DNA of 6,833 bases from an uncultured Clostridia bacterium (GCA_945931735.1 CAMEPN010000097.1:1-6833); one strand, 5' to 3'. Shown: positions 1-6,691, numbered from the stretch's first letter. The notes: generated from the letters alone by a model not told the origin. Numbers and translations are program-made.

Positions 1-1642
1 CGTGCCGACCGTTTTCGGAAATAACGCCGTTTTCAAGGACATATATTCTGTCCGCATTGTGAACGCTCGCAAGGCGGTGGGATATCATTATCACGCACTT
101 TTCCTCCGACATTCTCCGTATCTCGGACAGGATACATTCCTCGCTTTCGCTGTCGATATTCGAGGTTGCCTCGTCGAATATGTAAACAGGGCTGTCGTGG
201 AGTATTCCCCGCGCAAGCGCAAGCCGCTGCCGCTGTCCGCCGGACAGGTTCGCGGCGCGCTCCGAAAGCGGCGTGTCAAGCCCGTTTTCCGCTTTGAAAA
301 ATCCCGCGAGCCGCACACGCTCCAGCGCGTCCCACAGCCGCTCGTCGGGAATATCCGTTTTCCCCGCAAGCAGAGTTTCCCGAACAGTGCCGCTGAAAAT
401 ATAGCTGTTGTGGCTTATCAGCGTGACCGTTTTCATAAGGCTCTCGGGAGATATTTCGTAAAGCTCAACTCCGCCGATCTTCACGCTGCCGGAATATCCG
501 CGGTTCTTTCCCGACAATATACCCGCGACGGTGCTTTTGCCGCAGCCGCTCTCCCCGACAATTCCGTAGAAGCCGCGCTCTCCGAAGCTCATGTCAAGCC
601 CGCGAAGCACCTCGCGCTCATCTGTGTAGGAATAGCGCAGACCGCTTATCTCTATGCCGCTTTTTCCCGCGGAGGAAGTTCCGCAGGTCGGCTCGGGCAG
701 GTCAAACAGCGCGAATATTTTGTCGCTCGCCGCCATGCCGTTCATCGCGATATGGAAGTACGAGCCGAGCGTTCTCATCGGCAGGAAAAACTCTGCCGAA
801 AGCAGTATTATCGCCGCGCAGCCGAACAGGTCGGTATTCCCCGCCGAAAACTCGAGCGCAGCCGTTATTATCCCCGCGGCAGCTCCGCCGAAAGCGAATA
901 TGTCCATTATCGTGACGGAATTTAGCTGCATGGTGAGGACTTTCATGGTGACGCGGCGGAAATTCTCCGACTCGGCGTTTATCTTCTCATGCATACGGTC
1001 GTCGGTGCTGTATATCTTAAGCGTAGTCAGCCCCTGCAAGCTCTCGAGGAAACTGTCGCCCAGCTTTGCGTACTGTCCCCAGTAATCCGAAAGCAGCCGC
1101 TTCGCTATCTTCTGCACCGCGACTATCGAAACAGGGATAAGCGGCACGCACACAAGCAGTATCACCGCCGCCTTTACGCTGATAAACGACATCGCCGCGA
1201 ACAGGCACAGCGGCGCCGCCATAGCATAGAAGAACTGCGGAAGATACGCGCCAAAATAGGTTTCAAGCTGATCGACGCCCTCGCCCGCAAGCTGAACTAC
1301 CTCCGAGCTTGCTGTCTGCGACGAATAGCCCCTGCCCAGACGCAGCAGCTTTTCGGTTATCAGCCGCCGCAGCGTAAGCTTCACTTCCTTCGAGGATAAA
1401 AAGCTCGTCCGCGAGCTTAAATACAGGCATACCGCCCGCACCGCGACTGCCGCGAGGACAGCGGCTATCGTCGCCGCCAAGTCATTTCCTGCCGCCGTTC
1501 CCGCCCACAGTTTTTGAAAATATCCCGCCGCCGCGAACACGGTCACAATGCTCGCCGCAAGCCCGACAATGCGGCACAGAACGTTCGCCGCGATGTATTT
1601 CTTCGACTGCGGGACTATTTTTATAAGTCTTTTCTTTATCAT
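1..1642 (-). CDS. CydD-like ABC exporter subunit, fused membrane and ATPase domains (C-terminus cut by window edge)
   Basis: A half-size ABC exporter: an N-terminal six-helix membrane domain (about residues 1-330) followed by a nucleotide-binding domain. 547 codons are visible and the frame runs off the left edge; relatives are about 570-590 residues, so little is missing. Seen: Walker A GESGCGKST (363-371), signature LSGGQRQR (466-473), Walker B YIFDE with D490/E491, and the switch histidine in ISHRL (H522). All catalytic residues are present. The membrane domain reads like the CydD/CydC thiol-exporter branch (GVDQLETYFGAYLPQ, then LGDSFLESLQGLTTLKIY). Members pair with a second half-transporter, expected just off the left edge. 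The true substrate is unknown; in anaerobes such CydDC-like pairs need not serve cytochrome bd. The start ATG at 1642 is preceded by AAAGGAGT four bases away. Expression is probably repressor-controlled through the paired inverted repeats upstream. The family is sure; the CydD label is moderate. Confidence 0.9.
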   Translation of the reverse strand, partial: MIKKRLIKIVPQSKKYIAANVLCRIVGLAASIVTVFAAAGYFQKLWAGTAAGNDLAATIAAVLAAVAVRAVCLYLSSRTSFLSSKEVKLTLRRLITEKLLRLGRGYSSQTASSEVVQLAGEGVDQLETYFGAYLPQFFYAMAAPLCLFAAMSFISVKAAVILLVCVPLIPVSIVAVQKIAKRLLSDYWGQYAKLGDSFLESLQGLTTLKIYSTDDRMHEKINAESENFRRVTMKVLTMQLNSVTIMDIFAFGGAAAGIITAALEFSAGNTDLFGCAAIILLSAEFFLPMRTLGSYFHIAMNGMAASDKIFALFDLPEPTCGTSSAGKSGIEISGLRYSYTDEREVLRGLDMSFGERGFYGIVGESGCGKSTVAGILSGKNRGYSGSVKIGGVELYEISPESLMKTVTLISHNSYIFSGTVRETLLAGKTDIPDERLWDALERVRLAGFFKAENGLDTPLSERAANLSGGQRQRLALARGILHDSPVYIFDEATSNIDSESEECILSEIRRMSEEKCVIMISHRLASVHNADRIYVLENGVISENGRH

Positions 1643-1660
1643 CGGTACTCCTTTTTCATA

Positions 1661-1715
1661 ATAAGTTAGTATACGCTAACTTATCGGTACGGTTATGGGT
1701 TAGAAAAAACTAACC
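1661..1715. promoter_or_regulatory. Two inverted-repeat operators, GTTAG-N6-CTAAC
   Basis: Two inverted repeats share the core GTTAG-N6-CTAAC. The one at 1661-1684 has perfect 9-base arms (ATAAGTTAG/CTAACTTAT) around TATACG. The one at 1698-1715 has perfect 6-base arms (GGTTAG/CTAACC) around AAAAAA. Their centres are 34 bp apart, about three helical turns, so a protein would bind both on nearly the same face. The promoter-proximal copy begins right after the -10 box and covers the predicted start; the distal copy lies before the ribosome binding site. This is the layout expected for a TetR- or MarR-type repressor; the regulator itself is not in the window. Confidence 0.75.
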
Positions 1716-1722
1716 GAGTATT

Positions 1723-1751
1723 ATTCTAGCACATATCCGAGAAAAAGTCAA
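1723..1751 (-). promoter_or_regulatory. Sigma-A promoter of the ABC exporter gene
   Basis: On the minus strand, TTGACT (1746-1751) is followed after exactly 17 bases by TAGAAT (1723-1728). The predicted transcription start is near 1716, at the edge of the first inverted repeat, giving a leader of about 75 nt. Both hexamers match the consensus at five of six positions. Confidence 0.8.
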
Positions 1752-1787
1752 GAGAACCTTTCGTCCATTAATTTTGTGTCTTAACCG

Positions 1788-1809
1788 AAAAACGCCCCAA
1801 ACAGGGCGC
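1788..1809 (-). terminator. Rho-independent terminator of the lipoprotein/TelA chimera gene
   Basis: On the minus strand, CGCCC and GGGCG form a 5-bp stem around a 6-base loop (TGTTTG), extended by one possible G-U pair and followed by five T residues. It lies about 36 nt after the stop codon at 1845-1847. The stem is short, but all pairs in it are G-C. The opposite strand has no T run, so it acts only on minus-strand transcripts. Confidence 0.65.
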
Positions 1810-1844
1810 AATAAAATAATATCCCGTGCATTTTTTAGGAGCAT

Positions 1845-3983
1845 TCACCTCACCTGCGAAAGCGCGTATTGAAGCTGATGCTCGATCCTGCCAAGCTCCG
1901 CTTCCGCCTCGCGGTGCCTCATAGTGCTCTCGCGGCTTAGCCGAAGCGCGTCCTCGATAGAACGGATAAGGATGTCGTTCGCCTTTTTAAGCGCCTCGGT
2001 ATCTACCCCGCCGCGGCGTGCCTCGTAAGCGGTCTGCGCCGCGCTCTGCCGCAGCATCTCGGCGTTGCGGAGCAGCATCGCGTTGGTTATCTTGTCAAGC
2101 TCCCGCTGAGTCTTATAGACCGCCGTCTGCTCGGTCAGACCTACCGCCGCAGCATACTGGTTCTTCCATATCGGTATGGTGTTAAGCACCGCGCTCTGTA
2201 TCTTCTGCGCCATGACGCTGTTTCCGTTCTGGATAAGCTTCATCTGCGGCGCGGACTGGAGCGCTATGGTGCGGCTCAGCTCTAGGTCGTGGATACGGTT
2301 CTCAAATCGGGAGAGGTTGTCCTGAAATCCGTAAAGAAGCTGCGCCGCCATAGGGTCGTTCTGCCGCTCGACCTCGGCGGACAGCTTGGGTATCGCAGTC
2401 GTGCGCAGATACTCAAGCTGCTCCTTTCCCGCTTGGATATATAATGTCAGCTGACGGAAGCATTTCGAGTTTTCCTGCCCCAGCACATCGAACAGCTCGG
2501 CGCCCCGCAGCAGCTCCACCCTTGAACGCTCAAGCTCCTGCTCAAGCCGCTCTATCCTTATCCGCGCTTTCGCGAAGCGTTTTTTTAGCTTCTTCATGCG
2601 CCGCGCGCGGCTCCCGATAACAGGCAGCCTTGCCCAGAACGTGTCCTTGAACGCCGCGCCCGCGTCGAGCGACTTTATCTCCTCGATAAGCGCCTGTAAC
2701 TGCTCCGCGGTGTCCGCGCTGTCTTTGCCCGAATTATCCAGCACCCTGTCCGCGAAATCCGCAAGCTTCCGCTGGCACCCGATGCTGTCGTCAAAGGTCA
2801 CTACGATATTTATATCGCCCGCTCCCGCCTGCAAGAGGTTCGCCTGCGCGTTTTCCTGAACAAGCACCTGCTCCATTGCGCCCACAAGCTGATAATTCCC
2901 CTCGCCGTACATACTGCCCGAATAATCAAGACAGTATACCGTGAGCGAAGGCTTGCGGAAGCTGCTCTGCCATAGATTCAGCGCGTTCATCAGCACGTCC
3001 GCCGCGGGCATGGTTATCGGCGAGAGTATGCGCTCGGTGTCTATTCCCCAGTCCTTGTTGAACACTTCCTTATTCTGCTCGGATACACCGTTCAGAGATA
3101 TGCGCCGACCCGTGGCTTCGATGGCGGTCTGCGCCTCGTCGGACAGCAGGTATTCCTGCACCTTCAGGAAAGCCTCTTCCTTTTTATCGTCGCCGTGGTC
3201 GAGATAGCCGAGCGGGCTGTCCGCAATGCTCAGTCCGTCATAGGGATAAACCGCGTAAAGCGGCTCTTTTCCCGCTTTGGTAAGCTGCCTGTCCGCGTCG
3301 ATTATAAGGCACTCGTAATTCACCATCGCGTCATAATCGCCCGCAAGGAACATATCCTCCAGCCAGCCGCTGCTTCCCGAGCTGCGCTCAACGCCCGAGA
3401 GCAGCGTTTTTATCTGCTCCCGAAGCGCGGGGTCGGAAAGGTCGTCGTATGTCAGCGCGGAGGACTTACCGAGCAGCGCATACAAAAAGCCTATATATGC
3501 GCTCGCGCCCGAGTTTGACTGCGTGGCGCTGGTCATGCAGAATGTCAGCTTCCCGTCCTCGATAGCCGCAAGGATATCCTTTACCGAAACCTCGCCCGAG
3601 GTAAAGCCAAGTTCCTCCGCGACCGACTGCTTTATCCCGAAAATAACGGGAGAAGTGCTTATCGACTCGTCATGCTTTACGATATGCATTTCGTCCCCGA
3701 GGGATATCCACAGGCTGCTTGCCGTCCATACCGCGTCGTAATTCGGCGCGCCGTTTTTCAGCTCCTGCATTATGTCCACAGACCCCTTATAGGTCATTTC
3801 TATATTCACGCCGGTGCTTTTTTCGCATTCCTCGAGTATCTGTTCAAGCTCCTCGTTTTCCGAGCCGGACAGGATACGGAGCGTTTCGCCGCCGGTTATC
3901 ACCTTAAATGCCGAACATCCGCAAGCCGCCGCTGTCATTCCCGCGGCGAGCAGCGCGGCAAGAATGGTTCTGATGATCTTCAT
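1845..3983 (-). CDS. Chimeric protein: substrate-binding lipoprotein with truncated VWA domain joined to a TelA-family protein
   Basis: 712 residues in three blocks. Residues 1-23 are a lipoprotein signal (positive start, hydrophobic stretch, AAACGCS with Cys21 or Cys23 as the likely lipid-bearing cysteine). Residues about 33-340 resemble an extracellular solute-binding domain (LRILSGSENEEL near its start). Residue 347 onward starts a von Willebrand A domain with the metal-site motif DYSGS (D353, S355, S357). After only about 45-50 residues the VWA fold stops, without its later Thr and Asp metal ligands. From about residue 400 to the end the sequence is TelA/toxic anion resistance family (CQRKLADFADRVLD, then HDLELSRTIALQSAPQMKLI and KIQSAVLNTIPIWKNQ), rich in coiled coil. 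TelA proteins are cytoplasmic, whereas a VWA lipoprotein is outside, so the combination is topologically odd. TelA's usual N-terminal 60-80 residues are absent. Most likely an in-frame deletion fused two neighbouring genes. The start has GGAG seven bases upstream. The domain calls come from sequence memory only. Confidence 0.85.
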   Translation of the reverse strand: MKIIRTILAALLAAGMTAAACGCSAFKVITGGETLRILSGSENEELEQILEECEKSTGVNIEMTYKGSVDIMQELKNGAPNYDAVWTASSLWISLGDEMHIVKHDESISTSPVIFGIKQSVAEELGFTSGEVSVKDILAAIEDGKLTFCMTSATQSNSGASAYIGFLYALLGKSSALTYDDLSDPALREQIKTLLSGVERSSGSSGWLEDMFLAGDYDAMVNYECLIIDADRQLTKAGKEPLYAVYPYDGLSIADSPLGYLDHGDDKKEEAFLKVQEYLLSDEAQTAIEATGRRISLNGVSEQNKEVFNKDWGIDTERILSPITMPAADVLMNALNLWQSSFRKPSLTVYCLDYSGSMYGEGNYQLVGAMEQVLVQENAQANLLQAGAGDINIVVTFDDSIGCQRKLADFADRVLDNSGKDSADTAEQLQALIEEIKSLDAGAAFKDTFWARLPVIGSRARRMKKLKKRFAKARIRIERLEQELERSRVELLRGAELFDVLGQENSKCFRQLTLYIQAGKEQLEYLRTTAIPKLSAEVERQNDPMAAQLLYGFQDNLSRFENRIHDLELSRTIALQSAPQMKLIQNGNSVMAQKIQSAVLNTIPIWKNQYAAAVGLTEQTAVYKTQRELDKITNAMLLRNAEMLRQSAAQTAYEARRGGVDTEALKKANDILIRSIEDALRLSRESTMRHREAEAELGRIEHQLQYALSQVR
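2775..2822 (-). other. Probable fusion junction between the VWA and TelA parts
   Basis: This covers residues 388-403. The text before it (NLLQAGAGD) reads as VWA helix 1 leading into strand 2; the text after it (CQRKLADF) reads as early TelA. The hydrophobic strand INIVVTF in between would fit either family, so the exact joint cannot be fixed. A short shared stretch here could have promoted a deletion. Confidence 0.55.
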
Positions 3984-4243
3984 GCGATCTCTCCTTTAAA
4001 ATTTCTGTCCCTGTGATTTAATTTTACATTAATATTAAGTATTGCTTCTATCATGATACAGACTAATCTGTGTTAAATCTATGTAATATTCTGCGGAAAA
4101 CGGTCAGAGTATAATCCATCGGTCTATATCGACTTTTTTTCGTGAATATAACTAACAAAAAAATCCCCCGTACCGGCGATCAGCCGATGTTGACCCAACT
4201 CAACGGAACTCCTTATAAAGCCATTCTCATCATAATAATCATC
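3984..4243. other. Gene-free stretch expected to contain the mobile element boundary
   Basis: No convincing gene. The part next to the lipoprotein gene (about 3995-4140) is AT-rich and should hold that gene's promoter, but no clear -35/-10 pair is visible. An imperfect palindrome, ACAGA-CTAA-TCTGT, sits at 4058-4071. Near the recombinase side are short inverted repeats (TTGA/TCAA type and CGGC/GCCG) and an A7-T-C5 run. Large serine recombinases usually lie at one end of their element, so the att site is inferred to fall here; I cannot locate its core without an uninterrupted relative. Confidence 0.45.
4157..4186 (-). terminator. Possible terminator downstream of the recombinase
   Basis: Minus-strand reading: CGGC-TGATC-GCCG, then ten bases, then seven T residues. 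An alternative, overlapping stem pairs ATC.CC with GG.GAT directly before the T run, with one G-G mismatch. Neither is ideal. The position, about 60-85 nt after the recombinase stop codon, fits a terminator that would protect the downstream lipoprotein gene from read-through. Confidence 0.35.
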
Positions 4244-5878
4244 TCAATCAAGCCTGCCGACAAACTTGTAGTAAACATCGAGCTTCTGAATAAACTCACC
4301 GTCTACATCTTCAGGCTCGTGAACCTCAATTCTGTCAATCAGAGTATTGAGGAGAGCCTGCGTAAGCTCGTCAATGTCCGCATACTGCTTGATTAAATCA
4401 ACGAAGTTCTCGGCATTCTCGCCGTTCTCACGCTCTGCCTTTATGACCGAATTGAGTTCGCTTATTCTGCTTTCCAATTCGGTCTGTTCCGTTTCGTAGG
4501 CGGCTGAAAGGCTGTTGTAATTACGCTCGCTCACCTTGCCGTTGATGTGTTCCTCATAGAGCTTTGCAAACAGCCTGTCGAGTTCCGAAAGCCGCTTGTT
4601 CGCCCTTTTCAGCTCACGCTCGGCTCGTCTTACACTTTCGGTTTCGTCCTTGCCTAGCTTTGCGGCGATTGATGAAATCATCTGCTTATCATCATCAAGA
4701 GCCTCATTTGCCAATCGCCTGATGTCCGCTAAAACCGCATTGTAAATGTTCAGAGCGGTAATTCTGTGCTGTGTGCAGGCGGCCTTGCCCTCCATTCGGT
4801 AGTTGTTGCACTGATAGTCGTAGTTTGCGTAAATATTCTCGCTGTTCCAAGTCCGGTTCGCACGAGTTGCTGATAGTGCATAGCCACAATCGGCACATTT
4901 AATCAAGCCCGCAAAGATGTTGTCATACTGAACATCGGTTTTACGCTCCTTTTTTCTGCTCGTAATCATACGCTGAACAAGCTCCCATTCTTCGGGTTCA
5001 ATAATCGGCTCGTGCATACCCTCAACCACGAATGTTCCAGCCGATTTAACAGGCTTTCTCTTGCCGCTTTTCAGCGAGATTTTGGGGCGTTTCTGCCCAC
5101 AGATAGCACCCTTGTAAACGGGATTGCGGAGAATTTCACGCACCGAACCTACAGACCACTTGTATGCGCTTTCTTCGGTCGTGAGATACCTGTCGTAACA
5201 CTCCATTTCCTCGGCGGCAGCAACAACAGGTCGGGGGATTTTTTCTTTTGCAAGCCGCCTTGAAATCTGCACCATTCCCATACCGTCTTTTGCCAAGCTA
5301 AAAATATAACGCACGGTGGGTGCAAATCGCTCGTCAATCAACAAGTGGTTTTTGTCCGCAGGGTCTTTAGCATAGCCGTAGGGAGCTTTTGTGCCGATGA
5401 ATTTTCCCTGCTTCTGCCTTGTCATCAGCGAGGACTTGATTTTCTTTGAAATGTCCTGCGCATACATATCGTTGAGCAGATTTTTGAACGGCGTAATGTC
5501 CATTGTAGAGCCTTTTGCTGTGTCCACTCCGTCCGTTACGGCTATGTATCGCACATTGTGTTCGGGGAAATAAATCTCCGTAAAGCTGCCTGTTTCAAGG
5601 TAATTTCTGCCGAGGCGGGAAAGGTCTTTTGTAATAACGCAGTTGATTTTTCCGTCCTCAATATCCGACAGCATACGCTGAAAGCTCGGTCTGTTGGTAT
5701 TCGTTCCGCTCCAACCGTCATCAATGTAGATTTGGCTGATTGCAAAGCCGTTTTCGCGACAATAGCGTGTGAGCATTTCCTTTTGCGTTTGTATGCTTGA
5801 ACTTTCGCTGTCCGTTCCGTCGTCTTTGGATAAGCGAAGATAGAGCGCTGTGTTGTATTTGGGTTGTCCTGTTGTCAT
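4244..5878 (-). CDS. Large serine recombinase, TnpX/TndX class
   Basis: 544 residues, a normal length for transposon and ICE recombinases of this class. It cuts and rejoins DNA at att sites through a covalent phosphoserine link, moving the element in and out of the chromosome. Domains seen: resolvase catalytic domain (about 8-150) with YLRLS containing nucleophile Ser17 and Arg15, and DLSRLGRN (85-92) with the conserved arginines; Recombinase domain (about 160-310); zinc ribbon with Cys328, Cys331, Cys357 and Cys368; a long charged coiled coil (about 410-485); and a DUF4368-like tail (about 490-540). Nothing catalytic is missing, so it looks active. The start is supported by AAAGGAGG six bases before the ATG and by a consensus promoter. 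It is less GC-rich than the genes to its left, in keeping with horizontal transfer. I cannot assign a specific named transposon. Confidence 0.95.
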   Translation of the reverse strand: MTTGQPKYNTALYLRLSKDDGTDSESSSIQTQKEMLTRYCRENGFAISQIYIDDGWSGTNTNRPSFQRMLSDIEDGKINCVITKDLSRLGRNYLETGSFTEIYFPEHNVRYIAVTDGVDTAKGSTMDITPFKNLLNDMYAQDISKKIKSSLMTRQKQGKFIGTKAPYGYAKDPADKNHLLIDERFAPTVRYIFSLAKDGMGMVQISRRLAKEKIPRPVVAAAEEMECYDRYLTTEESAYKWSVGSVREILRNPVYKGAICGQKRPKISLKSGKRKPVKSAGTFVVEGMHEPIIEPEEWELVQRMITSRKKERKTDVQYDNIFAGLIKCADCGYALSATRANRTWNSENIYANYDYQCNNYRMEGKAACTQHRITALNIYNAVLADIRRLANEALDDDKQMISSIAAKLGKDETESVRRAERELKRANKRLSELDRLFAKLYEEHINGKVSERNYNSLSAAYETEQTELESRISELNSVIKAERENGENAENFVDLIKQYADIDELTQALLNTLIDRIEVHEPEDVDGEFIQKLDVYYKFVGRLD

Positions 5879-5925
5879 TCTAAACCTCCTTTAAACACGG
5901 ACAACCGATAATAATCGACATCATC

Positions 5926-5954
5926 ATTATACATCAATTATTCGTGTTTTTCAA
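5926..5954 (-). promoter_or_regulatory. Promoter of the recombinase gene with a small operator-like repeat
   Basis: Minus strand: TTGAAA (5949-5954), 17-base spacer, TATAAT (5926-5931). The predicted start is near 5919, giving a leader of about 40 nt. Just at and after the start is the inverted repeat CGAT-AATA-ATCG (5906-5917), a possible repressor site. The promoter lies between the recombinase and the 48-residue ORF, so the recombinase can be transcribed on its own. Confidence 0.8.
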
Positions 5955-5976
5955 GTGCTTTTTAGTGTGATTTGAG

Positions 5977-6123
5977 TTAATTTGCAGTATTATTTGTTTT
6001 GGTATCAATCTTGTTCAGCTTCTTCTCAATTTGTTCTGTGATAACTCTCTTGAATACTTCCGAGCGTTTGACCGAGCCGCTGTAATGCGGTACTACAATA
6101 ATTTTTGCCTTTATCTTCTTCAT
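5977..6123 (-). CDS. 48-residue basic protein of the mobile element, unknown function
   Basis: A short ORF beginning MKKIKAKIIVVPHYSGSVK and continuing RSEVFKRVITEQIEKKL, then a polar tail ending NNTAN. The start is preceded by AAAAGGAGG at ideal spacing, the strongest ribosome binding site in the window. The protein is lysine-rich, with a predicted short strand (KAKIIVV) followed by an amphipathic helix (SEVFKRVITEQIEKKL). No cysteines, signal peptide or membrane segment. It sits directly upstream of the recombinase, where elements of this class often carry a small accessory ORF. It does not match the TnpW small protein as I remember it, so I give no name. A role as a DNA-binding or excision helper is only a guess from size, charge and position. 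Confidence 0.7.
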   Translation of the reverse strand: MKKIKAKIIVVPHYSGSVKRSEVFKRVITEQIEKKLNKIDTKTNNTAN

Positions 6124-6244
6124 AGAGTACCTCCTTTTGCAAGAATGCTAATTGTGGTGTTCTTGTAATTGTAATCATCATCGTGGTATTTTCTATTGTC
6201 TTTATCGTCATTAAATCATCATTTTCCTTTTCGCAGAATGGGTA

Positions 6245-6319
6245 TAACGCATTACCTATTTTGTCAATCAGAGATTAACAAAATAGGACTGCGTTAGTGG
6301 GAGCACCCCCTAACCCCCC
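6245..6319. other. Candidate origin of transfer (oriT): long palindrome plus G/C runs
   Basis: An imperfect palindrome spans 6245-6296. Outer arms TAACGCA/TGCGTTA (7 bp), then middle arms CCTATTTTGT/ACAAAATAGG (10 bp), one mismatch, inner arms AATC/GATT (4 bp), and a 3-base loop. Right next to it is GTGGGAGCACCCCC followed by TAACCCCCC. Long inverted repeats beside a GC-rich asymmetrical stretch, in a gene-free region flanked by small DNA-binding-type genes, are the usual look of a relaxase recognition site. It is not a terminator: neither strand has a T run after it. No known nick sequence was recognised and the relaxase is outside the window, so oriT is inference; a double-strand binding site for a regulator is the main alternative. 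Confidence 0.5.
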
Positions 6320-6325
6320 TCATCA

Positions 6326-6405
6326 CTGCCGCAATCTTAATTGCTGTTTGCAAGCTGCCTAAACAGCTCATTCAAAAATTTTAGCAAACGATTGAATAAC
6401 GGCAG
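6326..6405. repeat. Nested inverted repeats able to form a branched structure
   Basis: Four arm pairs nest inside each other: CTGCCG (6326-6331) with CGGCAG (6400-6405), CAATC (6332-6336) with GATTG (6390-6394), GTTTGC (6346-6351) with GCAAAC (6384-6389), and AGCTG (6353-6357) with CAGCT (6364-6368) around CCTAAA. That is 22 possible pairs in 80 bases, in the right order for one folded RNA or a DNA cruciform. It could be part of the transfer origin or a structured leader for downstream genes. Confidence 0.45.
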
Positions 6406-6433
6406 AGCTGAAAAGAAAATTTTTCTTTCAGCT
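6406..6433. repeat. Long hairpin overlapping the stop codon of the helix-turn-helix gene
   Basis: AGCTGAAA-GAAAA pairs with TTTTC-TTTTCAGCT across one bulged base, about 13 bp with almost no loop. The stop codon (6428-6430) is inside it. It is AT-rich with no T run after it on either strand, so it is not a typical terminator; RNA stabilisation or attenuation is possible. Confidence 0.45.
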
Positions 6434-6649
6434 TTGCAAGGAATTTTCTCCGCCGCCTTCTTCCGCTTCGTGTTCCTCTCTAATCTGCTCGATAGCGGCG
6501 AGTGCTTTCTGCTTCAAGTCCTCGGACAGCTCCTTGCGAAGCCAACGGTTAAAGGTCGGCTCTGAAACGTTCAGCTTCTCGGCAATCTCGTAGAGACAAA
6601 CCCCGTTTTCCCTTGCCTTTGTGCGAATGTCGTTGTTGCGCTTAATCAT
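6428..6649 (-). CDS. 73-residue helix-turn-helix DNA-binding protein
   Basis: A small protein that is mostly one helix-turn-helix unit: CLYEIAEKLNVSEPTFNRWL (about 18-37), with the recognition helix SEPTFNRWLRKEL, then a helix (DLKQKALAAIEQIREEHEAEE) and a glycine-rich tail. It belongs to the short XRE-like family that clostridial conjugative elements carry in many copies (form: ...LWQIADKLGITDGNFSRKLRKEL...). Such proteins probably bind operator DNA in their own element. The start is fixed by AGGAGG eight bases before the ATG. It has a consensus promoter 100 nt upstream and lies next to the candidate transfer origin, so a role in controlling transfer or in binding that site is plausible. Family certain, role inferred. 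Confidence 0.88.
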   Translation of the reverse strand: MIKRNNDIRTKARENGVCLYEIAEKLNVSEPTFNRWLRKELSEDLKQKALAAIEQIREEHEAEEGGGENSLQS

Positions 6650-6691
6650 AATATCGTCCTCCTGTTATCAAGTTATTTTTTGAAATCCCAC

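Larger units (their letters stand above)
6124..6427. other. 304-bp gene-free regulatory stretch of the mobile element
   Basis: No convincing gene. From left to right it holds the 48-residue ORF's ribosome binding site, an AT-rich segment with TTGTGGT, TTCTTGTAATT and two AATCATCAT copies (6152-6223), the 52-nt palindrome with G/C runs (6245-6319), the nested-stem region (6326-6405), and the left arm of the hairpin at the stop of the helix-turn-helix gene. I see no clear minus-strand promoter for the 48-residue ORF here; it may depend on read-through from 6755-6783. Confidence 0.6.

Noticed and set aside
2..925. Long plus-strand open frame (307 codons)
   Set aside because: It is the opposite strand of the ABC exporter's ATPase domain, whose Walker A, signature and Walker B motifs are intact in the minus-strand frame. 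It has no recognisable domain and no ribosome binding site.
4030..4140. Promoter for the lipoprotein/TelA chimera
   Set aside because: Several -10-like words exist (TAAAAT, TATCAT), but none has an acceptable -35 at 16-18 bases, so no site is called.
4142..4396. 84-codon plus-strand frame between the lipoprotein and recombinase genes
   Set aside because: Most of it is antisense to the recombinase C-terminus, and it lacks a ribosome binding site.
6026..6211. 61-codon minus-strand frame beginning MTIKTIENTT
   Set aside because: It overlaps the 48-residue ORF by 98 bases in another frame and runs through that ORF's perfect ribosome binding site. Its own AAGGAAA is weak and too far from its ATG.
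6245..6296. Palindrome read as a terminator
   Set aside because: The stem is AT-rich in the middle, and neither strand has a T run after it; one side is followed by G/C runs.
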